This document shows, piece after piece, positions 31,964 through 40,221 of a stretch of 64,000 nt of DNA; positions within the stretch are counted from its first letter, which is position 1, and every line of letters starts with the position of its first letter. The notes under the pieces were generated by a model. The model searched no databases. It saw only the letters and a list, made by a program, of their open reading frames with translations, and had not been told where the DNA came from. Origin of the DNA: Denitrobacterium detoxificans (GTDB lineage Bacteria > Actinomycetota > Coriobacteriia > Coriobacteriales > Eggerthellaceae); NCBI RefSeq assembly GCF_015062615.1, contig NZ_SUUH01000002.1, positions 248,001 to 312,000 on the forward strand. Reading direction: 5' to 3'. The position numbers and the translations under genes are program-made.

Positions 31964-33637
31964 TTATTCCTCCACCCAGGTCGACTCCACGAGCGTCATG
32001 AGTTCTTGCTGGCTATGCACGTTGAGCTTGCGGTAGATGTGGCGCATGTGCGTGTTGGCCGTGCCAGCGCTGATGTACAGGCGTTCCTGGATGGCTGCGC
32101 TATTGTGTCCCTTGGCCAGTAGGAAGAGCACTTCGGTCTCCTTGCGCGAGAGCAGGTACGTTTCGGCGACGAGCGAGCACTTGCGCTTGAAGATGCCCTG
32201 CTTGTGGGTGCCATCGTGCGCGGTTGCGGTAGAGGGTTTCGGGGTTGCGCCGGTCTTGTCCTCCGGATGCTCTTCTCCGCTTTCGGCCTTGCCTGCTTTG
32301 AGCACGTTCGCCTGCGCATCGTCAATGGTGCGCATCGCTTGTTTGCTCATGCTCACTACATCGCGCAGGGCGAGTTCGTCGTTGGAAATGAGAGCGGGGC
32401 ACATGCGCCCGCGCTTCAACGTATCGCGTAGTTCCGCGTTGGTGGGCAGTAGCGAGCGCCCAAACGAGAACAGGATGAATGCGAATGCGATGAATGCGGC
32501 TACGTTGTTCGTGGAATCGTATACGGGCACGTTGTTTATCTCGAGCAGGTACGACGTGAGCGCGCCGAGCGCAAGGCTTCCACGTCCAAACCCGAAAACG
32601 GTGAATGCGCTAACGCGGTAGGTCTGCGATATGTCGGAATAGAAGATCCACATGCAACCCTCCATCATGATATATGCCCCGAGCAGGAAGAACGTGGCGT
32701 ACGGCATCTGGTTGCATGCGGGGATGACCAGCAGCGCCAGCAGAAGGGCGCTTACGGGCAGCATGGTGCGGAACGAGAAGTTGTTGTTCTTGCGCTGGAA
32801 CAGCATGGACCCCAGCATGATGGCAAGCGCGAATATGGCTGCCATGAGGGCAAACATGATGATGTCGTTGTATTCGGCGGGGTCGTGGGGCACGTGCGCC
32901 ACGCGTGCGCGGGTGATTCCCAGAATGATGCCGAATGCGATGCTGGGCAGGCAAACGTGCGTTGCAAAGGGTATGGTGTGCACGGGTGTGGTGAGGCCGT
33001 TGAATTCCAACCGATCTACCAGATTGTGCGAGCATCGTTTGAGGCATGTTACTTCCGCAAGGGGTAGTAGAAGCGTGAACAGGATACATACTACTGGATA
33101 CGTATTGCCTATCTTCGTTACGAGCACGAAGGCCACCATGGCAATGAATAGGGCCACTGAAATGCTGATGGTTATGGTGGGCAAATCACAGACGGACGAC
33201 GATACGCCATAGCTCATGAGCAGAGCCGCCGATCCAATTCCGGAAGTCACGCCCGCTACGAGCGAGCACGTGTGCGGCGCAATGCCCGTGAAGTTGGCGA
33301 ATAGCATGATCACCATGGATACGAACACCAGGAAAGCAGCGACTCCGCGATTGCGACTGCGCTTTTCGAGCGAGTCGAACAGGGTGCGCGCTTGCTTCAG
33401 GAAGATTCCGTAGCTTAGCAGCGCTATCGCAAACGTAACGAGCGAGCTTATGAAGAACAGCCGACCGGGTTCTTCCAGATTGGGGAAGAAGAAGCGCGGC
33501 CCATTGAAGATGAAGAGGTACATCCACGCTATGTGGGCGGCCATGCCCAAGATGAGTGTAATGGAAATGCGCCCCAGGGCGCAGCTCTCCTCTTCGCGGA
33601 ATTCCACCGTAATGTTCGGTAGCTTCACAGCTGCCAT
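31964..33637 (-). CDS. LuxR-family regulator with twelve-segment membrane domain
   Basis: A 557-residue membrane-bound one-component regulator. The start ATG 33637 sits only two bases from GGAGG; a GTG three codons later (33628) is at better spacing and could be the true start. Twelve predicted membrane segments span about residues 20-420, followed by a linker rich in charged residues and a C-terminal LuxR helix-turn-helix (LLSRKETEVLFLLAKGHNS, YISAGTANTHMRHIYRKL). It is divergent from the molybdoenzyme operon at 34001 and faces the 33792 inverted repeat, so it probably controls that operon in response to its substrate. The ligand is unknown. Confidence 0.87.
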   Translation of the reverse strand: MAAVKLPNITVEFREEESCALGRISITLILGMAAHIAWMYLFIFNGPRFFFPNLEEPGRLFFISSLVTFAIALLSYGIFLKQARTLFDSLEKRSRNRGVAAFLVFVSMVIMLFANFTGIAPHTCSLVAGVTSGIGSAALLMSYGVSSSVCDLPTITISISVALFIAMVAFVLVTKIGNTYPVVCILFTLLLPLAEVTCLKRCSHNLVDRLEFNGLTTPVHTIPFATHVCLPSIAFGIILGITRARVAHVPHDPAEYNDIIMFALMAAIFALAIMLGSMLFQRKNNNFSFRTMLPVSALLLALLVIPACNQMPYATFFLLGAYIMMEGCMWIFYSDISQTYRVSAFTVFGFGRGSLALGALTSYLLEINNVPVYDSTNNVAAFIAFAFILFSFGRSLLPTNAELRDTLKRGRMCPALISNDELALRDVVSMSKQAMRTIDDAQANVLKAGKAESGEEHPEDKTGATPKPSTATAHDGTHKQGIFKRKCSLVAETYLLSRKETEVLFLLAKGHNSAAIQERLYISAGTANTHMRHIYRKLNVHSQQELMTLVESTWVEE

Positions 33638-33791
33638 CTCCTCCCTACGCGCGTCCCCTTGTTGTCCTTGCGCGTGCTGGCGCACCTCGTCCCCTGCGCC
33701 ATGGGCCCCCAAACGCCCTTGGGATATTCTAGCATTAGTCTAGGTGGTGCAGCAGATGGCTAATATAGTCTTTACCTGGGTAAACGCATAA
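33638..33791. other. Divergent promoter region of LuxR gene and molybdoenzyme operon
   Basis: The interval 33638-33896 lies between two divergent transcription units. It contains AT-rich stretches around 33740-33810, the inverted repeat at 33792-33810, a small CCGTcaACGG palindrome at about 33812-33821, and several CTAATAT or TTAGTCT elements that may be regulator half-sites. No -35/-10 pair was confidently assigned. Confidence 0.4.
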
Positions 33792-33810
33792 ATCATATGA
33801 CTAATATGAT
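33792..33810. promoter_or_regulatory. Inverted-repeat operator upstream of the molybdoenzyme operon
   Basis: ATCATAT and ATATGAT form a perfect 7-bp inverted repeat with a 5-bp spacer, in the space between the divergent LuxR gene (31964) and the operon at 34001. Likely binding site of that LuxR protein. Confidence 0.55.
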
Positions 33811-33896
33811 ACCGTCAACGGTCTAAATCATGGGGGTGCTACGATGCCCACCCATCTCATCTTCGTACAGTTTGAATCAGCCTAAAGGGAACGCCC

Positions 33897-34001
33897 ATGC
33901 CTTCGGGGAAGCCGACTAGGGGAGTGGTTGGACGCGGGCGCGGTCTTCGTTTTAGGAAGCAAGCAGACGGAAAGCGAAGAGAGAGAAAGGTGGGGATCTA
34001 A
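33897..34001 (+). CDS. Possible 34-residue Arg/Lys-rich leader peptide
   Basis: An ATG at 33897, six bases after AAAGGGA, opens a 34-codon frame whose TAA overlaps the next gene's ATG (TAATG). The peptide begins MPSGKPTRGVVGRGRG and is strongly basic. Start-stop overlap suggests translational coupling to the molybdoenzyme gene, either as a leader or a chance frame. No known family. Confidence 0.35.
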   Translation: MPSGKPTRGVVGRGRGLRFRKQADGKRRERKVGI

Positions 34002-37000
34002 TGGCACAGCTCACCATGTCGCGTCGTGGGTTCATGAAGACGCTGGCAATCACTGGTGCCGCTGCCGCGCTTAGTTCTTCGGCTGTGGAGCCCATGCAGG
34101 CTCTTGCCGAGACTACCAACACCTCTACCGGCGAACTGAAGCATGTACGTACATGCTGCCGTGCGTGCGGTAAGGTCGAGTGCGGTGTGTGGGTTACCGT
34201 GCAGGATGGCAAAGCCATAAAGGTCGAGGGAGACGAGAGTGCACCGCAAAGCCGCGGTCATTGTTGCGCAAAGTCGCAGTCTTCCATGCAAGCGGCGTAT
34301 CACCCCGATCGACTCCGCTACCCGGTCAAGCGTACCAACCCCAAGGGTTCCGACGATCCCGGTTGGGTGCGCATCACGCTCGACGAAGCGTTCGAGCTGG
34401 CCGGTGCGGGTCTGGGTGAATGCGTCGACAAGTACGGCGGTCAGAGCATCTTCGTGATGTGCGGCACGTCGCGCGTGTGGTCGCTTGGCCCTTACCAGGG
34501 CATGAAGCAGCTCTTTGGCACCCCGAACGCGCATCTGGCATATCAGGTGTGCAAGGGCCCGCGCCACTGGGGCGGCATCATGACCGACGAAATGGGTTCG
34601 CCCTGGATGGAAGTGGAGGCCGAGCCGAAGGTGTACCTGCAGTGGGGCACCGCAGTCGAGTACTCCAACTACGACACTACGAACCGTACCATTTCCGACG
34701 TCGCGCCTCACGCGAAGTACCATATCGACGTCGACCCCCGCGTCACGCCGCTGGGCAAGGAAGCCGATGTGTGGCTGCCCCTGCGTCCCGGCACCGACGG
34801 CGCACTGGCCCTGGGCTGGTTCAACTGGATCATCGAAAACGAGGCATACGACGACACCATGGTGCGTCGTTGGAGCAACGCCCCGTTCCTGTACTGCGAT
34901 GACAAGCCCTGGCTTACCGACGGCTGGCTGGTGGAAGGCAACGGCGGCATCGACATGCGCACGAAGCTCATCACCGAAGCCGACATCAAGGAAGGCGGCA
35001 AGTACTCCCGCTTCATGGTGTGGGACGAGAACAACAATCGCCTTACCTACTGGGATGCCGAAGAGGGCAAGTGGGAAGGCGAGACGCACAAGGTTCCAAC
35101 CACGGGTTCCTTCATCTCGCATCCTCTTACGGGCCTGGTAGCCGATGGCTGGCTGCCCGATCCCAGCGTGTGGTGCGACCCTGCCGACAGCCAGTTCGAT
35201 TCCTACTGGGATGCTGGCAACGAGAAGGGTGCAACCACCAACCCCGCTGGCCTGCCCAAGAAGCCCGCGCTGTTCCCCGGCGTGGTCGAAGTGACCCTGC
35301 GTGACGGCAATACCTACAAGTGCCGCACCGTTTGGGATGGCTTCCATGACCTTACCAGCCAGTACGACTGGGATACGGTCGAGGAGATTACGGGTGTTTC
35401 CGGTGAACTGAACGAGAAGGCCGTGAAGCTGTGGACCACGCGTATTGACGCGCGTCACGGCAATGGCGGCATCCACTTCCAGCTGGCCACCGACCAGAAT
35501 GGCAACTCCATTCAGAACTGCCGCATCCTGCAGATGATGAGCTGCGTTACCGGCAACGCCGACGAGCCCGCCGGCAACCGCGGTTCCTGCAAGAGCCAGT
35601 TCGACGGCAATCCCGGTCGTTCCAACATGCTGGCCTCTGATCCGTATGGTGATTCCGCCAAGACGTGGACGGGCCGCGACAAGAGCCTGGACGAGATGGC
35701 CGCCTACATGCAGGATTTCGTGCAGTATCTCATCGATGAGAAGTCGCCTCTGGCCGAGCGCTATGGTAACAAGGTGCCCAGCTACGACGAGGCCATCATC
35801 ATCGCCAAGCGCATGGGCGGCGCCATGAGGTCTTCCCAGGTGTGGCCGAACCCCAAGACGATCTTCACGCGCAACGCGGGCGAGATCGACGCCGAGCGCT
35901 TCCCGCTGAACCGCTACTGGGCTCGCTGGGTCGACGCCAACTGCGTATGGGATGGCGGCCTGCAGGATCCCGACTGGTCGCTTTGCATGAAGAACGAGAA
36001 CAAGGAAGTCGGCTACAACGTGAAGTCCACGCCGTATGCTCTGCATGGTGGCGTGTGCCAGTCTGGCGACATCATGAACATGGCTAACATCGCCCGCGCA
36101 TGGGACGCCATGACCCAGCTCGACTTCTTCGTGGACATCAACCTGTGGTTCTGCCCCACGAACGGCAATGCCGACGTTGTGTTCCCCTGCCACCACTGGA
36201 TGGAAATCGACACCACTCGTGTGTCTCAGGGCGCTGGCGGCATGTTTGGCTGCGGCTGCCAGGCCATCGAGCCTCCGGGAGAGACGATTTACGACCCCGA
36301 CTGGAACTGCGGCATGTACCGCGCCATGGGCGTGCCCTGGAATACCCGCGACACCTCTGCCACGGGTAGCTCCGAGGACTATATCGTGAACGCGAAGCCC
36401 GCAAGCAGCACCAACGTTGCCAAGTGGACCGAGAAGCTGGGCGATGTGTACACCGAGGCCATCAATGGCAAGGTCAGCTACCTGTGGCCCGACCACGACC
36501 GCATCCTGAAGGATAACGTCGACCAGTGGAAGACCGAGATGTACCCCGATGGTCCCACGTGGGCCCAGGCCAAGGAATGGTTCACCGAACATGGCTGGAT
36601 GGATTGCCGCAAGTGGCATCCCGAGCGCTGGGGCACCTTCCGCCGTCACGAGATGGGCTGGCGTCGTCAGCAGGGTGGCTTCAACCTGTTCCCGCTCGTC
36701 GACACGCACCCTGGCTTCATGACGCCTTCGGGTCTGGTGGAAATCTGGTCCCTTACCTGCGAAGCCTACATCTGCAACATGGGACAGAAGCTGCCCATTC
36801 TGGACAACGACCAGTTCGTGAGCGACTACAGTAGTGATGCGCGCTGGGCGAAGGGCGACCTGGAGTACTTCCAGGGCGACGATGACCGCTTCCCGCTCTA
36901 TCGCGAGCCTACCGACTCGCCGGTCTTGAAGCCGGAGCTCTACGATGCCACGAAGGTCGATCAGGCAGACGATACGTACTTCATGAATCACAGCTATGCC

Positions 37001-37570
37001 GATACGCTGAAGAAGTATCCCGACAATAGCTTCCTCATGACCACGGGTTCCCGTCAGCCGGTGTACTTCCACTCCGAGCACAGGCAGCTGCCCTGGTGCC
37101 GCGAGCTGTGGCCTTCGCCGCGTATCGAGATGAATCCGAAGGATGCCGAGAGGCTTGGCCTGAAGCAGGGCGATTGGGTATGGATCGAAACGCCTTGGGG
37201 CAAGATTCGCGAAGTGCTCGACCTGTATTACGGCATTTCGGAAGGCGTGGTCAACGCGAACCATCAGTGGTGGTTCCCCGAGTTCGATAACGCCTCCCAT
37301 GGCTTCGAACTGGTTGGCATCAACGTCGTTAACGACCCGTATGGCCAGTGCTGCGTTGGCGGTTGCGCGACGATGCGCTCCACCCCAACGGTTGTGTACA
37401 AGGCGACGGCGGAAAACTCTCCGTTCGGCAACCCCGTACCATGCGATCCCAACGGCACCGAGTGCATTCACGATGCATCCGACCCGCGCCTGCGCCAGTG
37501 GCTGCCCACCGGCACCGGCATTCGTTCCCGCGTGCAGGGCGAGCCCGAGTGGGATGGGAGCGTGATGTAA
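34001..37570 (+). CDS. Tat-exported molybdopterin oxidoreductase, catalytic subunit (DMSO reductase family, catechol-dehydroxylase-like)
   Basis: The 1189-residue catalytic subunit of a bis-MGD molybdoenzyme, exported by Tat (MSRRGFMKTLAITG). The N-terminal 4Fe-4S cluster is bound by Cys52/53, Cys56, Cys61 and Cys88/89 (TCCRACGKVECGVWV, GHCCAKSQSS). The segment SMQAAYHPDRLRYPVKRTNP is shared, from memory, by Eggerthella/Gordonibacter catechol dehydroxylases such as dopamine dehydroxylase and by related pyrogallol-transhydroxylase-type enzymes. The length is far above DmsA (about 800). A GDWVWIETPWGKIR domain near the C-terminus is the usual dinucleotide-binding cap. It starts the operon with the DmsB- and DmsC-like subunits directly downstream. 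Substrate undetermined; dehydroxylation of an aromatic or reduction of an S- or N-oxide are the main options. The LuxR gene at 31964 is the likely regulator. Confidence 0.9.
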   Translation: MAQLTMSRRGFMKTLAITGAAAALSSSAVEPMQALAETTNTSTGELKHVRTCCRACGKVECGVWVTVQDGKAIKVEGDESAPQSRGHCCAKSQSSMQAAYHPDRLRYPVKRTNPKGSDDPGWVRITLDEAFELAGAGLGECVDKYGGQSIFVMCGTSRVWSLGPYQGMKQLFGTPNAHLAYQVCKGPRHWGGIMTDEMGSPWMEVEAEPKVYLQWGTAVEYSNYDTTNRTISDVAPHAKYHIDVDPRVTPLGKEADVWLPLRPGTDGALALGWFNWIIENEAYDDTMVRRWSNAPFLYCDDKPWLTDGWLVEGNGGIDMRTKLITEADIKEGGKYSRFMVWDENNNRLTYWDAEEGKWEGETHKVPTTGSFISHPLTGLVADGWLPDPSVWCDPADSQFDSYWDAGNEKGATTNPAGLPKKPALFPGVVEVTLRDGNTYKCRTVWDGFHDLTSQYDWDTVEEITGVSGELNEKAVKLWTTRIDARHGNGGIHFQLATDQNGNSIQNCRILQMMSCVTGNADEPAGNRGSCKSQFDGNPGRSNMLASDPYGDSAKTWTGRDKSLDEMAAYMQDFVQYLIDEKSPLAERYGNKVPSYDEAIIIAKRMGGAMRSSQVWPNPKTIFTRNAGEIDAERFPLNRYWARWVDANCVWDGGLQDPDWSLCMKNENKEVGYNVKSTPYALHGGVCQSGDIMNMANIARAWDAMTQLDFFVDINLWFCPTNGNADVVFPCHHWMEIDTTRVSQGAGGMFGCGCQAIEPPGETIYDPDWNCGMYRAMGVPWNTRDTSATGSSEDYIVNAKPASSTNVAKWTEKLGDVYTEAINGKVSYLWPDHDRILKDNVDQWKTEMYPDGPTWAQAKEWFTEHGWMDCRKWHPERWGTFRRHEMGWRRQQGGFNLFPLVDTHPGFMTPSGLVEIWSLTCEAYICNMGQKLPILDNDQFVSDYSSDARWAKGDLEYFQGDDDRFPLYREPTDSPVLKPELYDATKVDQADDTYFMNHSYADTLKKYPDNSFLMTTGSRQPVYFHSEHRQLPWCRELWPSPRIEMNPKDAERLGLKQGDWVWIETPWGKIREVLDLYYGISEGVVNANHQWWFPEFDNASHGFELVGINVVNDPYGQCCVGGCATMRSTPTVVYKATAENSPFGNPVPCDPNGTECIHDASDPRLRQWLPTGTGIRSRVQGEPEWDGSVM

Positions 37571-38233
37571 ATGACTCAGTATGGTATCGTGACCGACCTC
37601 AACCGCTGCGTAGGCTGTTTGGCCTGCTCGACGGCTTGCAAGACGGTCAACGGCGTCCGTCCGGGCGATTTCTGGATCAAGACGCTGCGCATTGGCCCCA
37701 CGCCCAAGGCGGGTGGCAGCGGCCAGTGGCCGGATGTGGAAATGTACTTCCTTCCCATTCAGTGCCAGCACTGCGAGAACCCCGAATGCGTGAAAGTATG
37801 CCCCACGCAGGCCTCCCACAAGTTGGAGGACGGCACCGTGCAGATCGACAAGTCCAAGTGCATTGGCTGCCAGTTCTGCGTCATGGCCTGCCCCTACGGC
37901 GTTCGCTACCTGAACGACGAGGAGCGCGTGGTCGAGAAGTGCACGCTGTGCGAGCAGCGTATTTCCCAGGGCGAGCTGCCCCAGTGCGTCATGCAGTGCG
38001 GTTCGCGTGCCCGCTTCTTCGGCGACGTGGAAAAGGGCATCGCCACCTTCGAGGCACCCGCACCTACGCACGATCTGTCCACCTCGTACGAGGACATGCA
38101 GGAATCGCGCACCACGGCCAAGGAATGGCTGGAAGAGTGGAGCGATAGCGACGTCTATCACCTCACCGACGTTGGTAATGGACCCCAGATTGCCTACATC
38201 CTGCGCAATCGCACGTGGCAGGGAAAGGAGTAA
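37571..38233 (+). CDS. DmsB/NrfC-like four-cluster ferredoxin subunit
   Basis: A 220-residue electron-transfer subunit that carries electrons from the membrane anchor to the molybdoenzyme. It starts at the base after the preceding stop (TAAATG). Cluster motifs are CVGCLACSTACKTVNG, CQHCENPECVKVCP, CIGCQFCVMACPYG and CTLCEQR...PQCVMQC. Length and motif order match DmsB, PhsB and NrfC. It has no signal peptide, as expected for a subunit that travels with the Tat-exported partner. Confidence 0.93.
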   Translation: MTQYGIVTDLNRCVGCLACSTACKTVNGVRPGDFWIKTLRIGPTPKAGGSGQWPDVEMYFLPIQCQHCENPECVKVCPTQASHKLEDGTVQIDKSKCIGCQFCVMACPYGVRYLNDEERVVEKCTLCEQRISQGELPQCVMQCGSRARFFGDVEKGIATFEAPAPTHDLSTSYEDMQESRTTAKEWLEEWSDSDVYHLTDVGNGPQIAYILRNRTWQGKE

Positions 38234-38236
38234 CCC

Positions 38237-39109
38237 ATGGAATTGCAATGGCCTCTTATCCTCTTCACCACGTTCATGGCATGGTCCGCCGGCCTGTTCG
38301 GCGCGCAGGGGCTGTATGCGCTGCGCGGTGAGGGAGCGAAGGCTCAGATGAGTGCCCTCATCACTTCGTTCGTCTTGCTGGTCGTGGGCGGCATCGCCGT
38401 ATTCATGCACCTGCAGCACTGGGAGCGCATCTTCAATGGCTTCGGTCACATCACCTCGGGTATCACGCAGGAGCTCATCGCAATCGTCGTGATGGTGGTT
38501 GTTATGGTGCTGTTCTTCGTGTACCTGCGCCGTGCCGGAGAAGAAGGCGCGCTGCCTTCCTGGCTGGCCATTCTGGCGATCGTGGTTGCCGTTGCGCTGC
38601 TCATCGTGTGCGCACATAGCTACATGATGGCTTCGCGTCCGGCCTGGAACAACATCGTGCAGATTGTCTCGATCCTGGGTGCTGGCTGTGCGCTTGGTGC
38701 ATCCACCATGGCGCTTCTGGCCCAGCTGAAGGGCGAAGCTGCCGAGTACAGTGGCAAGGTGAACCTCATCGGTCATGGCCTCAATGCCGCGCTCACGGTT
38801 ATCTACGTGATCGTCATGGGTGCCTCCACCAGCGCGTTCTTCTCGGTGGCGAACTGGTTCGATCCCACGTCTCCTACGCGTGACGTCACCAGCTCGGCGA
38901 GTCTTTCTCCCTTCGCCGGCGATGTGCTGCCCTTCACGGCATGCGCCATCATCGCTGCCTTGGTTGGCCTGGTTGCCGCCTACATGGGCAAGAAGCAGGG
39001 CGAGTGGAAGACCTGGGGCGCAATCGGCGTAGTTGCCGCATTCGTCGCAGCCCTCTGCCTGCGTGTCGTGTTCTACCAGATGGGTGCCTCGGTGTTCCCG
39101 CTGTACTAG
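38237..39109 (+). CDS. DmsC-like membrane anchor of the molybdoenzyme
   Basis: A 290-residue integral membrane protein with about eight predicted segments (for example LITSFVLLVVGGIAVFM, ELIAIVVMVVVMVLFFVYL, AALVGLVAAYMG). It starts four bases after the preceding stop, with AAGGAG upstream. The DmsC family anchors the complex and oxidises menaquinol. Together with 34001 and 37571 it forms a complete three-subunit quinol-linked reductase facing the cell exterior. A hairpin follows. Confidence 0.9.
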   Translation: MELQWPLILFTTFMAWSAGLFGAQGLYALRGEGAKAQMSALITSFVLLVVGGIAVFMHLQHWERIFNGFGHITSGITQELIAIVVMVVVMVLFFVYLRRAGEEGALPSWLAILAIVVAVALLIVCAHSYMMASRPAWNNIVQIVSILGAGCALGASTMALLAQLKGEAAEYSGKVNLIGHGLNAALTVIYVIVMGASTSAFFSVANWFDPTSPTRDVTSSASLSPFAGDVLPFTACAIIAALVGLVAAYMGKKQGEWKTWGAIGVVAAFVAALCLRVVFYQMGASVFPLY

Positions 39110-39116
39110 GACGTTT

Positions 39117-39149
39117 CCGGCTGGAGCGCGCTTATCGTGCTCCAGCCGG
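39117..39149 (+). terminator. Hairpin after the molybdoenzyme operon
   Basis: A perfect 11-bp stem (CCGGCTGGAGC / GCTCCAGCCGG) with an 11-nt loop, eight bases after the DmsC-like stop. There is no T-run, so termination strength is uncertain. Confidence 0.65.
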
Positions 39150-39376
39150 TGCCCCGCACGGGGCGAAGCGCCTTCCCCTCTGGGCGCATGTCTCCGACAT
39201 ATCCCTGGGTTGTGGTAGCAGCGCAACCTCTCCTCCCTCAAGCGCCAAGCCGCCACAACCCACCTCCTTTCGACGCCGCAGCACCCTCCCGTTGCGGCGT
39301 CAGCATGCTATATGCGGGGGTGTGCGTTGATGCGCGTGTAGGATGGAAAACGCACCTGCGCTCGCTTGGTAACCGT
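39150..39376. other. Gap before the rubredoxin-fusion gene
   Basis: Together with the hairpin, the gap 39110-39443 is 334 bases. No gene, repeat or clear regulatory site is seen until the promoter at 39377-39407. Confidence 0.35.
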
Positions 39377-39407
39377 TTGCGCACGGCGTGTTCCGTGGCG
39401 TTACAAT
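39377..39407 (+). promoter_or_regulatory. Possible promoter of the flavin reductase-rubredoxin gene
   Basis: TTGCGC and TACAAT lie 19 bases apart, 37 bases before the start codon. The spacer is longer than the optimal 17, so this is a weak assignment. Confidence 0.35.
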
Positions 39408-39443
39408 GCCACCATGTAGTCATCTGGCGAAGGGTGGTTTGTC

Positions 39444-40103
39444 ATGTTGGACGCGAAGGCGCTACGTACTCTATCCTATGGGCTCTACATCGTCTCCACG
39501 AAGGGGGCGAAGGGGAACGCTGGGTGCGTCGTGAATACGTTTTCCCAGGTAACTTCCAAACCCGAACAGTGTAGCGTGGCTATCAACAAGGGAAATGCCA
39601 CGTGTGGGGCAGTGCTGGAAGCAGGCCGCTTCGCGGTGAGCGTGCTCGACGAGACCGCTCCGCTCGAGCTCATTGGCACCTTCGGCTTCCACTCATCTGC
39701 CGATACCGACAAATTCGCCCAGGCGCAGACCTGCTTCGATGCGGCGGATATGCCCTACGTTGCGGAACATGCGTGCGCTCGCTTTTCCGTGAAGGTGCAG
39801 CATACGCTCGACTTGGGCTCTCATATGCTCTTCATCGGCCTGGTCGAGCAAGCAGAAACGCTCTCGCCACAGCCTCCCATGACCTATGCCTATTATCATC
39901 AGGTGAAGGGCGGCAAGACGCCTCCGAAGGCCTCCTCCTACATTGCCGAGGAACCTGCGCCGGCCCCTGCAGATGCTGCTCCCAAGGTGGGGTGGAAGTG
40001 CATGCTCTGCGGCCATATCGAGTACGTTGACGAGCTTCCCGATGATTTCACATGTCCCATCTGCGGTGCTGGCAAGGAAATGTTCGAACGCATCGAGCTG
40101 TAG
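39444..40103 (+). CDS. High-molecular-weight rubredoxin (flavin reductase-rubredoxin fusion)
   Basis: A 219-residue cytoplasmic protein. ATG 39444 follows AGGGTGG. Residues 1-165 are a flavin-reductase-like FMN-binding domain (LRTLSYGLYIVSTK, NTFSQVTSKPEQCSVAINKG, PPMTYAYYHQVKGGKTPP). Residues 180-219 are a rubredoxin with CX2C pairs (WKCMLCGHIEYVDELPDDFT, CPICGAGKEMFE). This matches the Hrb type of anaerobes such as Moorella, which shuttles electrons from NAD(P)H to oxygen- or peroxide-scavenging partners. It is a single gene ending in a terminator. Protection against oxygen is inferred. Confidence 0.92.
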   Translation: MLDAKALRTLSYGLYIVSTKGAKGNAGCVVNTFSQVTSKPEQCSVAINKGNATCGAVLEAGRFAVSVLDETAPLELIGTFGFHSSADTDKFAQAQTCFDAADMPYVAEHACARFSVKVQHTLDLGSHMLFIGLVEQAETLSPQPPMTYAYYHQVKGGKTPPKASSYIAEEPAPAPADAAPKVGWKCMLCGHIEYVDELPDDFTCPICGAGKEMFERIEL

Positions 40104-40129
40104 CGCATGCCTATATCCCTGGAATGACG

Positions 40130-40162
40130 AATCCCGCCGGATAGATGATCCGGCGGGATTTC
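40130..40162 (+). terminator. Terminator between convergent genes
   Basis: A perfect 13-bp stem (AATCCCGCCGGAT / ATCCGGCGGGATT) with a 5-nt loop, followed by TTCTT on the plus strand. It lies 27 bases after the rubredoxin-fusion gene and also ends at the 3' side of the flavoprotein 40222-41946. Confidence 0.82.
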
Positions 40163-40221
40163 TTGCATCAGGACCTTGGGAGGGAATGGTCCTGCGCTTG
40201 CGGAAGATGCGAGGGTGTGGG

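Noticed and set aside
33998..39256. A 1752-codon open frame on the minus strand opposite the molybdoenzyme operon
   Set aside because: It lies exactly antisense to three well-supported genes, has no ribosome-binding site, and its product is Ala/His/Gly/Val-rich with no domain. High-GC codon usage leaves such antisense frames open.
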